Shown here one piece after another: positions 1-12,088 of a DNA stretch of 64,000 nt. Source of the stretch: Pyxicephalus adspersus (lineage: Eukaryota; Chordata; Amphibia; Anura; Pyxicephalidae); contig NC_092860.1 of assembly GCF_032062135.1 (NCBI RefSeq), positions 125,677,455-125,741,454 on the forward strand, read 5' to 3'. The notes under the pieces were generated by a model. That model ran no database searches and was not told the origin of the DNA. It saw only the letters and a list, made by a program, of their open reading frames with translations. Each line of letters starts with the position of its first letter. Position 1 is the stretch's first letter. The position numbers and the translations under genes are program-made.

Positions 1-1149
1 TTATGGTGACTGTCCTCTAGTGTTTTTGTACCAGGCCAGGCAAGTGTAGAAGAAGATTAAAAGGATGACCGGCTTTGGTATTATGGATGAACCTATAACA
101 AATGAACAGCTATATTGATGAAGGTCTTGCTGGGACAGACTTATCCTCTGTATTAAAGTGCATGTTGTGTTAGGAAGGAGTATACAGTGTCAGGCTCCCT
201 GCCCTCCGCCATGGTTGATACTTTTCAGTAAATGATGTATTAGATTGATTCATAAAAGCTGAGAGCTGTACTTTCATGTCTGTCTGCGTTTTCATAAGTG
301 GGCAATTACCATCAATTAGCTATCAAATCAACGTAAGTAAGTATCTTAGTATGCAGAGGACATAGACACTTTTTTAAATCTTGATATTTTACTCACAGTA
401 CAGTGTTCCTTTGAGAAAAAAAGTCATTGTAGCAAAGGTGACAGGCTTTGTAACCCAAATAAACCTTTTATTAATTATTCAGTTTCTTATATTTGTGTTT
501 ACTGGTTGAGTGAACATCACACACACTTTCAGGGCGGTCTGGTTGCTCACTTTTTATTCTGACCTCAGGAATAATAATTGAAAGTGATTGATTTGTGCTA
601 GTATGAGAGTTTTGTAACATTTACTTGCATGAAGTCCCTTGCTGAGGAAATAATTTACAAATGGTTTAGAAGTAAGAGTTGTTCATGGGGTAGTGTGGTG
701 GCAATGCCTGTTAATAGTGGAGGAGAATGGGGGAGTGAGTGTAAAGTAGTGAAAGAAGTTGGACCCAGTAGGTACTTCTATGGAAACTTGTTAAAGAAAA
801 GGTTGCACGATATTCAGGGCAGGGGCCCGCAGGTCAGAGAAGATCGCACAGTGTGACGCACAGGTTAGACTGAGTTGATGGGTAAGGGCCATTTCAGACC
901 TTCATTTGGCTGCATCACTTTACCACAGGAGCAACCGCGCTTATAGTTACTCCTATTCAGTTGAATGGTAGCAGTTAGAAATCGGTTTGTGCACGTTTGC
1001 ATGTAACTGTAGTTGCTTTGAACAATACCTGTATGGTTCCTAAAAGCAACAAATCACTTTTGGCCACATGGTTGTTTTTTCCCTGGAGGAAGAATTGTGC
1101 CTTACCACACAACAAACCAATTGTAAAAATCTGCAGCATATTTGTTAAT

Positions 1150-1838
1150 ACTAATAATATATATTAAACAGGATTGATATAGCGCCAACATATTACACAG
1201 CACTGTCCTTTAAATAGGGGTTGCAAATGACAGACAGATACAGACAGTGACACAGGAGGAGAGGACCCTGCCCCGAGGAGCTTACATTATAGGAGCTGGG
1301 GGATGTATCCCACAATAGGGGGATATGGAATGGTGGGAAGTGGTGAGGATTCCAAAAGACAGAAGAAGATGGGTAGACAAATTTGAAAAAATGGGATTTA
1401 AGTGCTCTTTTAAATGAGCAGAAAGGAGGAGGAAGCTGAATAGGACAAGGAAGACCATTCCAGAGAGTTGGGGCAGCTCTAGAGAAGTCTTGTATCCGTG
1501 CGTGTGATGAGGTTATGAGTAAAGAAGGCATTAGGTCATCAGAGGAGTAGAGAGAGTGTCTGGGAGAGTATTTTTTTTATCAGGTCAGAAAGGTAAGTGA
1601 GATAAGAACTGTGGAGGGGTTTGAAGGCAAAGCACAGGAGCTTGAATTTGATTCTCAGGTGAAAAAGTAATTGAGGAGAGATGGTTGGTTCAACTACAAG
1701 ACTGAAATGGAGCTGAGAAGAGCAGTACATGAAGAATAAAGGGGATGGGGCTTTAAGGATGGAGAGTGTTGTTGTGGTTAGTGGACTGTGTATATAAGCA
1801 TTAGGTATTTTGGGTAGAATACAGTTTCTGAAAGTCAT
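1150..1838 (-). mobile_element. L2-like LINE 3' end, reverse-transcriptase C-terminus
   Basis: On the minus strand two adjacent broken frames read like the end of a vertebrate non-LTR retrotransposon ORF2. 'KLLCFAFKPLHSSYLTYLSD' (within 1539-1838) resembles the late RT segment, and 'FSRAAPTLWNGLP' followed by 'SFKRALKSHFF' (within 1193-1531) resembles the C-terminal motif of L2-type elements. The non-coding 3' tail (about 1160-1210, read in reverse) contains 'taatatgttggcgctata' and runs into AT-rich repeats. Stops between the blocks show it is dead. The L2 rather than CR1 or Rex assignment is inference. Confidence 0.65.
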
Positions 1839-3175
1839 ACAATGAACATTGTGACAAGTGTTGCATCAGTGTTGTTTCTGTACTGTATTGTGTTATTGTT
1901 TAAATGTTGGCTTAGGAGTTGTTTTTTCATTTTGTTATTTTCCAGTTGTATTCACTCAGTGCTGATTCTCATTGAATCAAGATGTTGCACCTTTAGCTTT
2001 TGCATTGACTTGTCTGCATCAAGTAGTGCAGTGGTATGGTGGAAGCAGGCACCATTGCAATCTGTTGTTTCCACATTAAATGTTACCTGTGTAGACCATC
2101 TTTGGAAACTATTGGTAGTTTGATCATGTATTTATTGTTGCCTTGTTTTGGTCTTGCTTACTCTGCTCTAGTCTTCTATTTCTTTTCACAGGATCTTTTC
2201 TGTTGATTACACAGCTAATGTTAATCAGGTGTAGTTACCATAAAAAATTGGACATTATGTGGCCAGCTTCTACCCTGAACAGAAATGCTCTGATGGTATG
2301 TCTGTAAACCTACACTTTTTGCATGAAGGCTTTAACTATCTCCGGTTCAGACTTCAGTAAACCTAAGTTTCTTGATCCTCAGTGAATATCTGGCCCTGGG
2401 ATATTCTATGTAATGCTGAGTACAGTACACATAGGGATACTTCAAGCAGTGCCCTGAGAAGCTATGTAAATATTTGTGGGTAAGGAAGCCCTGTGATTGC
2501 CGCATGCAGAGTCTGCCAGACAGCATTACACATGGGGGCACAGTTTGGTTCACTGTGAACTGTCCAGTTGCTGAATTTCCCTTTTTCCCTTTAATTTGGA
2601 TTATTTTAATTCCAATAACCTTCACAGCAGGTTACCAAATTCTTGGAATAGTGTTACGGCCCTTTGTTTTAATATTTACAATCTGCAGCAATGCTGTCAC
2701 TGCTGACTTATTATTCAAATACTTTACACCTTTGTGATGGTGTTTATCAGAAGATGGAAAGAATGAGTTCTCCTAAAAGATGGACCAGATTTCTATGTCT
2801 CTTTTATTAAAATGCTGCATTTGATGGTTTATTTCTCATACAGATACAGTCACACCCAATAACTCTTTAACTACCAATTTTATTTTCTCTCCTTTATTTC
2901 CCTGCAGCACATTCACTCAAATGTTTGTCTTTGCATATTAGAAATAAAATCTCCTTTCTGTTTTTGTTTTTTTTTTTTGTTTTTTGTTGTCCATGTTTTT
3001 GAATCATTTTATTTTTTACTGCTTTATATATGGAACCTTTATTATACCTTTTACAAAAAACTTCTGCCAGATTTACTCTGGGTAAGAAAAACATTACAAC
3101 CACTGATTAATGAAGTGAATGACAATGGTTATTTTATTACACTGGAGCCTGTCAAGGGGTGTTCAATCGCGTCAA

Positions 3176-3256
3176 GCTACGTACACACGTCCAACGGTTT
3201 TCGCCCAATAATCTGCTCAGGGACGATATCGGGTGAGAATCTGGCGTGTGTACAGC
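3176..3256. mobile_element. Short MITE of the 'tacacacg' family
   Basis: The left end 'gctacgtacacacgtccaac' and right end 'ctggcgtgtgtacagc' are imperfect inverted repeats. They match the ends of the longer copies at 11080, 16853, 40221 and 48121. This is a short, internally deleted non-autonomous element. Similar sequence just beyond the right end (gtcgtccatcgacg) suggests the copy may extend further. An open frame crossing it (2977-3402) is not a gene. Confidence 0.55.
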
Positions 3257-3948
3257 TCCAGTCGTCCATCGACGATCTTTTTGAAGATGGGGTGCATGGG
3301 GATGTAGGCTATCCCTTCTCATGTAATTCCACAAAGGATCCCAGGGTGCCCATGCTCTCCACTTCCAGCAATGGGTACATGAATGCCAGACATCAGCCAT
3401 AAAACAATAGATGAAAGTAGATGAGTCTAATAAACCATGTCTTCCTTTAGATAATATTGATGACCGGTTGCATGTGTGGCATGGGGAAAAGATGGCAAGC
3501 CAGTAAAAGCAGCTACAGGAGCAGAAAAGATCTGTTGATGAAGTTTTGGTACCTTGTACAGTACTACAGGGCACACATATGTCTCAAGAGGGGGTATCAG
3601 ATGGTGATTTTAAAGTATGGCTGATCAAAACCGTTGCCTGTTTTCAGATTTTTCCTCCCTTTTTGTCAGATAAAACTGTTCACTGTAAGTTTCTGTTTTA
3701 TTCATTGCCATGTAGCTCCTGTTAATTAAAGCAGAAAGAGCTCCATATTTTACGAAGAACCGGGTCATCTGACCTGTCAAAGTGTTGCATTGGGGCAAAA
3801 CCAGCAATGTAGAATCCAAAACTGAAAATGCGAGAGATCTACTTTAAGACAAGTGGGATAAGAATATATTGAAGTTGCCTGAATCTGGGTTACATATTTC
3901 TCATTTTTTGCAGTTTCAAAATGGAAGATTCAATCCTAGTGTGCAGTA

Positions 3949-5030
3949 TGAAGGGGTGCTGAGAAGTTCCTGGCTTTGCCCAGAAAGAAGAGAGCCAGAG
4001 TTATGAAATAACACATTTATGCAACATATTCCTCCCTAAAACTGATGCACTTGGTAAAGTGTTGTTGCAGCTTTTCTTGACCGTTCAAATTTAAAGTCCT
4101 TTGGTTGGGCCACAAACCAGCTCTCAGCAGCATCTTTGACGTCATAAATGTCCTCAAAGCGTTGCCCCTTCAGGTGTTTCTTCAAATTCAAGAACACATA
4201 TTAGTCCGGAGGGGCCAGGTCAGGTGAGTAGGCGGGATGGTGGACCAATTGGAAACCCAGGGTTTTCGGACGCCATGACTTTTTTTTCTGGGTTCAGAAC
4301 TTCTTTGGCCGTGGGTACCCGCTGTGGCGCTATTCCTTTGACTGTTCCTTGGTTATTGGGATGGATGTGGAGCCAGGTTTCATCCTCAGCCGCTAACCTA
4401 GCCAAAAAGTCCTGTGTAGCTTCAAAGTAGGCCCAAACGGCTTTGGATTCTTCAACTCGTTCCTTCTTCTGATCACTGTTCAAACATTTTGGTACCCACT
4501 TCACTGAAAGCTTGCGCATGTCTAGGATAGTGGTGATAACAAACGCAACACGCTTCCATGAGATGTCAAGTATCTGGGCTATCTTTTTTCGGATATTCGC
4601 CGGTCCTCAATAATCCGCTCATGGACAGCATCGCAGGTTGCCGGGTCAGTTGGGATTGGGGGGCGCCCACTGCGGGGCTCATCTGCAACGGTGAAATGCC
4701 CAGTCTTGAAACGAGATATCCAGGTTTTGACAGTGCTGTAGGAAGAACACTTCTCCTCCAGTGTTTGTAACATCTCTGTGTGAATTTCCTTTGCTGACTT
4801 TCCCTGGAGAAACAAAAACTTAATGATGGCCCGTAACTCCAGCGACGTGAAACTTGCTTGTGACTCTGCCATCACATCTTCCCACTGAAAGAAAAAACAG
4901 TTTTAAGAATCCCAAAGACCTGATATTTGCACAGTTACATACTAAGATATTAGGCTGTCATAGGCCCCCACAGTCATTTTTCTTTTTTATCTGTAAGGGG
5001 CAAAGCCAGGAACTTCTCAGCACCCCCTCG
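3949..5030 (-). mobile_element. Mariner transposon, internally deleted
   Basis: The termini are near-perfect inverted repeats of about 30 bp: 'ggggtgctgagaagttcctg' at the left and its complement 'caggaacttctcagcacccc' at the right. TA dinucleotides at 3947-3948 and 5031-5032 are consistent with the mariner TA target duplication. At 1,082 bp it is shorter than a usual full-length mariner (about 1.3 kb), matching a gap in the transposase. The element lies in an atp8a1 intron, antisense to the gene. Confidence 0.88.
4030..4875 (-). pseudogene. Mariner transposase, broken
   Basis: On the minus strand the N-terminal helix-turn-helix half reads from about 4872 to 4579 and contains 'DEPRSGRP' after 'VKTWISRFKTG'. 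A stop or frameshift follows. The catalytic half resumes in 4519-4220 with 'LNSDQKKERVE' and the first catalytic Asp in 'AEDETWLHIHPN'. The sequence then jumps from 'KVMASEN' to the 'HPAYSPDLAPPD' block near 4205-4245. About 60 residues, including the second catalytic Asp, are therefore missing. A TAA stop follows the third Asp, and the C-terminal 'LKKHLKGQRFEDI' block continues beyond it. This copy cannot encode an active enzyme. Confidence 0.85.
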
Positions 5031-6523
5031 TAATTACACAATTTTAGCTTTTACAGGGGATCTTGTGCGTTAAAAGTAAAAGTCTATGACAACCAGCCTA
5101 ATTAATATTTGCATTTTTAACCCTTTTTCTGCAAATATTAACATTATCATGTAACTGGGGTTATTTTATGTAATGTACACCTGAACACACCATTGTACAG
5201 TCCACTGAAAAACTTTTTTTTTTTATAAAGTTTAGAATGTTGTTTCTTTCTAGATACTTCATTTAAAGATGCTCTAAAATTCATGCTGCTTTTACTCAGT
5301 GGGCCAAGTCACAGACAAGTAATGTTTTCATTGCTAGGGGAAAATAAAAGACAATTTGGGTGTTTGAATGTGAAGTACAAAAGTTAAATGAGCTAAACAA
5401 AATCTCAGTATGTAGTGTGATTTCCGGACCCTGACACAGCACAGGCTCTTTGAATTATGATGTAGTTTTCTGCAGTGCAATGCTCCAAGTCTCCAGTGTG
5501 TCTGCTCCACGGTCATGTGATTTCCATTCATTCTGGTACACGGATAATGAGCTTGTCTTATGTAGCATTGGAAATTGTTTTATGTTCTGTTACTGAACTG
5601 TGAATGTGGAAGTGACCATAAAGAAATATCCTGCCATCTGGATTGCAGGCCTGTGTGGCAGCTTCCTTAGGCTTTTTCTTCTGATCAATAAATGGCGCGT
5701 AGATATGAGCCAGTGCCCTTATGTTTTGTTTTTTTTTTTTTTGCCTTTTGAACAAGCTTTGTATTGTTCCAATAATAACTCTATTTCAATATGACTAAAT
5801 GCTGGGGAATAAGCCTGCATTGAATAAGTGAAAGATAATCCCGTTGAAAGACATTTGTTGGTCTGCTTGGACACACAAGACTGTTCTAATTAAAGTAGCT
5901 CATTCTTGCTGATTATATCTATATATTTTGCCAGGCACATTCAGCAGGGTCACAAGCTTTTATCTTTCTATAGATTTTTGCTACAGTTGATGTTCCAAAC
6001 AATGCCAAATAAAATATGGGTTCTCTGGCACACACCTGTGTTGCTCTTACTAGGCATCTCTGGTGATGATATATGCTTGGTTTTCTGCTGAAAAACAATA
6101 GAAGCATTGGAAATGCAGAAAAGCTGTGTCACAAATGACATATCTGCACAGTGATTTGCAAGCATAGGGGTCATCAACACACATTTTGGTCCAGATTAGG
6201 ATAGCAGCAGCAATGGTGACAATGTCAGTGTGTAAACTGTGCAGTCCCAAGTAATCAAGTGACGCTAAAATTCTATTTTTGATGCAATCATAAGGTTTAT
6301 TATGGGGAAATTGCAAGCCTGTAGTTAAATTCTCTCATTTAAATGAAGACCTGGGCATGTGATCTGTAACATGATTAGTTGGGTAATTCCTATACAGTTT
6401 GAGTTACCTTTACAACATGTTGACATTGCCTTTTGTAACTTATGACAATATGTCAAGTCTTTTTTAGTGTTTGTGTGTTTTTATCTGATTTAGTAGTTAA
6501 ACCTTTTTTCATTTCTTTTTCAG

Positions 6524-6622
6524 CAAATTCCAGATGTATCTCCAACTGGTCGCTACACAACCCTGGTTCCACTGCTCTTCATTTTAGCAGTGGCTGCAGT
6601 AAAGGAAATCATAGAGGATGTT
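6524..6622 (+). CDS. atp8a1: atp8a1 exon: TM2 of phospholipid flippase
   Basis: This 99-nt exon encodes 33 residues, [18 protein letters not shown] onward to KEIIEDV, matching about residues 89-121 of vertebrate ATP8A1 nearly residue for residue. It covers the TM1-TM2 luminal turn and the hydrophobic TM2 helix ([13 protein letters not shown]). The acceptor is tttttcag at 6522-6523 and the donor is gtaagt from 6623. It starts and ends in phase 0. ATP8A1 is a P4-ATPase that moves phosphatidylserine from the outer/luminal to the cytoplasmic leaflet, with CDC50A as partner subunit. ATP8A2 is the nearest alternative, but the downstream exons favour ATP8A1. Confidence 0.95.
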
Positions 6623-7374
6623 GTAAGTATGCAATTGGCAGTTATATTTTTCTTGTTTCTTCAGTTTTACATTTATAGATTCCATGTGGTAAATATTTTG
6701 GGTCTTAAAGAGCACCATCACCAAAGCTAGTGTTGGGTGGAAGAGAGAAGAAATGGCCAATACTGGCTCTAGGTTTACCATATCTAGTTTGCACTCTAGT
6801 TCACGCCATCTTGGTAGAGAAGGAATACTTTGCTTTCTCATGTCAGAGCTGCCACCCTGATGGCTACATATGTAAGAAGCAGTAAGGGTGATAAAGAAGG
6901 GCAGATCTACAGAATAAATGAAGTTCAGGCAGGGAGATCATGGAGATCTGTATATAGCTTATTATTCAGCAGAGAAGTGTAGTAGGCAGAACAGTAGTGA
7001 CCAAGCCAAATCTTGTGAGAATAGCAATCACAGATAGCAGTGTCTTACAATCAGTGTCTACAATCTCATAATGTAGATATACAGCTTTTAGGCACTATTC
7101 CTCAAAACAAAAGGTAACATGCTCAGGTTACTGCTACAGCATGAATACCATTTCAGGATGTTCCAAATAAAATGAAAAATCCTTATTCATTTAATTTGGA
7201 TGAATTTAGATAAAATACCAGCTTGTATAGCATGTGTTTCTTCCAAGAGTTGATTGATTCTTCGGTTTCTCTTGCTGTACAACTGGTGACCCAACAACAA
7301 CAACACACCAGAAAACACAGATCTTTATTAAAGGTTAGTGCATGTAATCCCTAGAAAAAAGGAATGGTTAAACA

Positions 7375-7547
7375 GCCTGATTTAAAAAAGCTCTCCAAGA
7401 CTGGAGAAGATAAATACTAATGGGAGAATCAGAGTGATGCAGCAAACCTGGAATAGATTTGGTTGAGTACTGGTTTGCTGGATCACCTAGGTTCCCCCAT
7501 TAGAATTTATCTTCTCCAGTCTTGGACAGCTTTAATAAATCAGGACC
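7375..7547. mobile_element. Palindromic MITE ('gctctccaa' ends)
   Basis: The left end reads cctgatttaaaaaagctctc with 'ccaagactggagaagataaa' following. The right end reads 'tttatcttctccagtcttgg' then 'acagctttaataaatcagga'. The two ends are inverted repeats over about 45 bp. A second copy with the same ends lies at 52645-52848. There is no coding capacity. Confidence 0.75.
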
Positions 7548-8313
7548 AGTGTGTAAAATCAGGTATTCTTCCCTTGATGTCCAGCATGGGAAGGCCTAAC
7601 AAAAATGATCGGAATTTGAAACGGATAGGAGAGGACGTTGCATCCCAATGTAACAAAATAAACAGACCATCCAAATTGATTTCATAACTGTAACATGCTT
7701 AATATGGCCTAGCATCCACCCACTATGTACTGCCTAAAAACTGGTCAATTATCTAAAAGTCTCAGTATTAATATTTTGTGCGTCCTTGGTATTAGTTGGA
7801 GCATTCTGTCTCCAAAAAGAAGCATGTTTCCTTCAATAAGCTTCAAAACTAATTAGCAGTGGTTGGTGGGAACACTTCACTAAGAGAGCTGTAGTTGTGT
7901 CCTAACTAACTATAAGCAAAAGTGTGACACAAATAAGGGTAGCCAAAAGGATGTCCCACATTCTGTTGTCCCAAGTTGTGTTCAATGGATACAGATGTAG
8001 ATAGAAAGATTAGCCTGCCCAGTATAGTCCTGGATCTGGGTTTCTCTAGTAGCGCAAGGAATGCTGCCATTTATGTAGGACATGCGCAAGAGTGCTCCTC
8101 TGTTAACTCGCCATCTCAAGAGGGATCTTGATTGAAAATATATGCTTAATTTGCACAATGTTCTGGTATAATTGACTTTATATTCATTGTGGCTGCTTTC
8201 ACACTGCACAGCTGTGCTCCTCTAAAGGAGTTTGTACAATAAAATTGTTAAAAAGTGGGCAGACAGTCACAGAGTAAACCAAAGGGGGATGAAAGCTGTG
8301 GCAGGAGTTAGTA

Positions 8314-8816
8314 CAAGTAGTCACGGGTTAAGGACATCCAACATACAGACGCCTCCTAGATATGAATGAATTCAATGCTCAGTCTGTGCAGGACCCTGGC
8401 TTGAAGGGGGTGGTTTGCATGACTTTCCTCTTTTGCTAAACACAGATGAGGTTGTGGGTGATCTTGGAGGGGGTGGGGGGGTGGGGGGAGCCCTTTCTGC
8501 AACCTTTTGTAACACTTTCATGACCAAGACAAATTCTGCATTTCTTTTCTTTTGCATATCAAAGCACATCTTGCTCCAGAAGTTAATGAATTTCTAGGCT
8601 CCATAAAGTTTTTTTTTTTTTTTTTTGGCCTCTTTTCTGATTACCTCAAAGTGAGGATTTTTTACAGTAACTGACACCCTGCCTAATAATATGTTGAGAC
8701 AAACATCTGTCCTAACTGCATTTATTAAAATAATTTATCTGTTCCAACTTGCATACAAATTCAACTTAAGAACAAACTTACAGTCCCTATCTCGTATGTA
8801 ACCCGAGGACTACCTG
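8314..8816. mobile_element. Tigger/pogo-like non-autonomous element, copy 1
   Basis: The element starts caagtagtcacgggtta and ends taacccgaggactacctg, imperfect inverted repeats flanked by TA (8312-8313, 8817-8818). Its first ~110 bases (aaggacatccaacatacaga) and last ~140 bases (atatgttgagacaaacatct to the end) match the copy at 12583-13188. TA flanks and a 'CAGGTAGTCC' type end suggest a pogo/Tigger-derived MITE; that class call is inference. A G-rich tract lies at about 8467-8488. Confidence 0.65.
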
Positions 8817-9590
8817 TAGTTGGTTACAGTTTATTGTCAATCATCTGATTTGTCAGAATAACTATACATGATACCAGAGTGCGCTGCTCTTCTTTTCTTG
8901 AAGAAAATATAAATAAAAATCAATCAGCCATATTCAGCCTTTTAAAATATATTTAACATTTCTGTACACTGTGGAATCTTTAGGACAAGAAGAATAGAAA
9001 GGCAGGTTGTATACTGCTGTATTGCTGGCCTCTCACATCTGCTGTATTGTGCTGGTACAAGTAACCAGATCCTCATAGCAAACGATGACGACATTCTGCT
9101 GCAGCTCTGCTTCTGATTCAGTGCCAGCCTGCAGTGTATCTGTAATATAACCATTGTAGCTTGGTGTACCTAGAGATTTAGCTATGTTGTATACCAGGAT
9201 TCTGAATTTTAGACAATGCTGGAAGAATGTTTTATGATGGTGGGAAACTGGTAGCTTAAAAAAACCCTCAGATGAATTCAAATTGCCTTTGCCTTTTTAA
9301 TATTTGACTGCAACTCCTAACTCTTCCGCAGTAGTTCACTAAAAGAAATGAAATCCACTAGAGCATGAACACAAATGATTGATGTATTTCTGTATACCCT
9401 GTAACACCCTTGGTATTATGTTAGCACAAGATCAGTCATTTATTTAAAGAACACAGTAAAGTGCCAAATGTGTTGAACCACAGCAGGCAATAAAATATCT
9501 TGGTAAATCATATGTGCATCTTGACGATTAACTTCCCTTATTTACTTTGATTTGAGTCTGTTACATATAACATTGAATAAATGTGTTATA

Positions 9591-10950
9591 CAGTTAGGTC
9601 CATAAATATTTGGACAGAGACAACTTTTTTCTAATTTTGGTTCTCTACATTACCACTATTAAATTTAACTGAAACAACTCAGATGCAGTTGAACTGCAGA
9701 CTTTCACCTTTAATTCAGTGGGTTGAACAAAAAGATTGCATAAAAATGTGAGAAATTAAAGCCTTTTTTTTAACACATTTACTTAATTTCAGGGCCTCAA
9801 AAGTAATTGGACAAATTAAAATCTGAAAAAAATTTTTTCACTTCTAATACTTGGTTGAAAACTCTATGCTGGCAATGACAGCCTGTAGTCTTGAACTCAT
9901 GGACATCACCGGATGCTGGGTTTCCTCCTATTTATTGCTCTGCCAGGCTTTTACTGCAGCGGCTTTTAGTTGCTGTTTGTTTGTTGGCCTTTCTGTCCGA
10001 AGTTTAGTCTTCAGCAAGTGAAATGCATGCTCAATTGGGTTCAGATCAGGTGACTGACTTGGCCATTTAAGAATATTCCACTTCTTTGCTTTAATAAACT
10101 CCTTGGTTGCTTTGGCTGTATGTTTTGGATCATTGTCCATCTGTATTATGAAACACCTCCCAATCAATGTGACTGCATTTAGCTGGATTTCAGCAGACAG
10201 TATGTCTCTGAACACCTCAGAATTCATTCGGCTGCTTCTGTCCTGTGTCACATCTTGGATGAACACTAGTGTCCCAGTGCCATGGCAGCCATGCACGTCC
10301 AAGACATCACACTACCTCCGCCATGTTTTACAGATGATGTGCTATGCTTTGGATCATGAGCTGTTCCACGCCTTTTACATACTTTTTCTTGCCATCACTC
10401 TGGTAAAGGTTGATCTTGGTTTCATCTGTCCAAAGAATGTTTTTCCAGAACTGTGCTGGCTTTTTTAGATGTTTTTTAGCAAAGTCCAATATAGCCTTTC
10501 TATTCTTGAGGCTTATGAGTGGCTTGCACCTTGCAGTGCACTCTCTGTATTTACTTTCATGCAGTCTTCTCTATATGGTACACTTGGATATTGATACACC
10601 TACTTCCTGGAGAGTGTTGTTCACTTGGTTGGCTGTTGTGAAGGGTTTCTCTTCACCATGGAAATGATTCTGCGGTCACCACTGTTGTCTTCCGTGGATG
10701 TCCAGGACTTTTGGTGTTGCTGAGTTCACCAGAGCTTTGTTTCTTTCTCATGATGTACCAAACTGTAGATTTTGCCACTCGTAATATAGTAGCAATTTCT
10801 CGGATGTGTTTTTTCTGTTTTTGCAGCGTAAGGATGGCTTGTTTCACCTGCATGGAGAGCTCCTTTGACCGCATTTTGTCTGTTCACAGCAAAATCTTCC
10901 ACATACAAGCCTTTACATGTACAAGCCTTTACAGGCACCATGGGTTTTAA
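9591..10950 (-). mobile_element. Tc1-like transposon, right end not found
   Basis: The left terminus 'cagttaggtccataaatatt' follows a TA and is the end typical of a common fish/frog Tc1-like family. The transposase relic runs antisense to the window from about 10941 down to 9928. No matching inverted repeat was seen on the right before the MITE at 11080, so that end is lost or badly decayed and the right boundary given is approximate. Confidence 0.8.
9928..10941 (-). pseudogene. Tc1-like transposase, broken
   Basis: Reading the minus strand, an N-terminal paired-like HTH segment (10874-10653) contains 'MRSKELSMQVKQAILTLQK' and 'ILRVAKSTVWYIMRK'. A middle segment contains 'WTDETKINLYQSDGK' (first catalytic Asp). 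A C-terminal segment (10302-9928) contains 'QMDNDPKHTAKA' (second Asp) and 'SPDLNPIEHAFHLLK' (Glu of DDE). At least two in-frame stops and frame changes separate the blocks. All three catalytic residues are still readable, so the inactivation is by stops and shifts rather than loss of the core. Confidence 0.85.
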
Positions 10951-11079
10951 GAAACAATGCTGTCACTATCTTCTAATGGTGATATCTCATAATCGGTCTG
11001 GTCCATGGCACAGCTTTTTTCACTTTTCATAAGTGACAGGTACTTTTTAAGGTTAATCTGTCTGTCCAGGCCAGCTTAA

Positions 11080-11486
11080 GCTAGGTACACACATGCAATA
11101 ATAATAAAAAAAAAGAATGGTTAGAAAAAGAATGACTAACGATTATGCACGAGTATTTTAAACGATCATTTTCTACACAATTCTGTACACGTTGTAACGA
11201 TGTGATCATTCAAGTATAGTCCATAATAATGTACACACGCTAGATACGATTGTTTGAATGATGCAGGAAGTGACATGTAAAGGAGAAAGTGTACTGCAGA
11301 ACCACCCAAGATCACTGAACGACCCACAATAGATAGCGAACGATCGTCGCCCAACCAGATCCGCCGGGACGGATGTTCGTTTCCAGCAACAATCCCTGTT
11401 CATCGGCGTCATTGTGCACTTTTTTGTTAACGATTATTGGACGAGCGTTTGTTTCCAACAAAAATTATTGCACGTGTGTACGCAGC
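11080..11486. mobile_element. MITE, 'tacacac' family, TTAA-flanked
   Basis: TTAA at 11076-11079 precedes 'gctaggtacacacatgcaat'. The right end 'attgcacgtgtgtacgcagc' is followed by TTAA at 11487-11490. The ends are inverted repeats, and the four-base TTAA duplication points to a piggyBac-type mobiliser. At 407 bp it is the longest copy of the family in the window. It is non-coding. Confidence 0.8.
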
Positions 11487-11838
11487 TTAAGGTCAAGAGA
11501 TAAAAGGAGAAACTATTCTTTTTGCTCCTAGCAACTAAACTCTTTCCTCTTTTTATGTTTCCAGTGCAGTACGGGAAACTGAAATAAAGATTTGGTCAGA
11601 TGGAAGAGAGTATTTGATCTTCCAATCCTTTCATTGGAGATAACTTTTCAATACACAAAATCTGTCTTTGATTATACAGCTCCATGTTTTTTTGTGTTCT
11701 TGTGTAGCCAAAAAACTGGACACACACTTTGGTTTACCTGAACAGATACACCTTGAAACACAGATATCCAGACATGTGCCTAGGCTGACCTTGATGGATG
11801 TACCCAGATATTCACTCAAGTGTGTGACACTCCTGATG

Positions 11839-11984
11839 CAGTGTTCTCCCCAGGCCCTTTTAGCTTGGTGCACCACCTGGCTGTTTTTGGTTGGTTACCA
11901 AAGAGTTTGGTCACAATACAGGGGCTGCCACCCACCTACAATTTCTTCCCACCCGGTTAAAAAAAAATTCTGGGTTGAGCACTG
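11839..11984. mobile_element. hAT-like MITE ('cagtgttctcccc')
   Basis: The left end is cagtgttctccccagg; the right end is ttctgggttgagcactg, its decayed inverse. The interior (accacctggctgtttttgg, ggtcacaatacaggggctgc) matches the piece at 20300-20432. The ends match the copy at 23139-23259, which carries a perfect 8-bp target duplication. It is non-coding. Confidence 0.6.
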
Positions 11985-12088
11985 TGATGTATTCAAAAAT
12001 CCAAATAACTAGGCACATTCCTGGCACTAAAATGAACAGTTGAACTCGGGTAGCCAAAGATTGAGTCAACCCTCAAGGCTAGCCTAGA

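Larger units (their letters stand above)
1..6523 (+). other. atp8a1: intron of atp8a1 (partial, 5' side)
   Basis: No host coding exon was recognised here. The upstream ATP8A1 exons (N-terminal tail and TM1) would lie before the window. The stretch holds an L2-like LINE 3' end, a small TTAA-type MITE and an internally deleted mariner, each listed separately. The rest is AT-rich non-coding sequence with only short chance reading frames. The intron ends in a pyrimidine-rich acceptor (cttttttcatttctttttcag). Confidence 0.7.

Noticed and set aside
2977..3402. 141-codon frame with counterpart antisense frame
   Set aside because: It spans a T-rich tract and a short MITE, with no known domain and no splice or promoter context.
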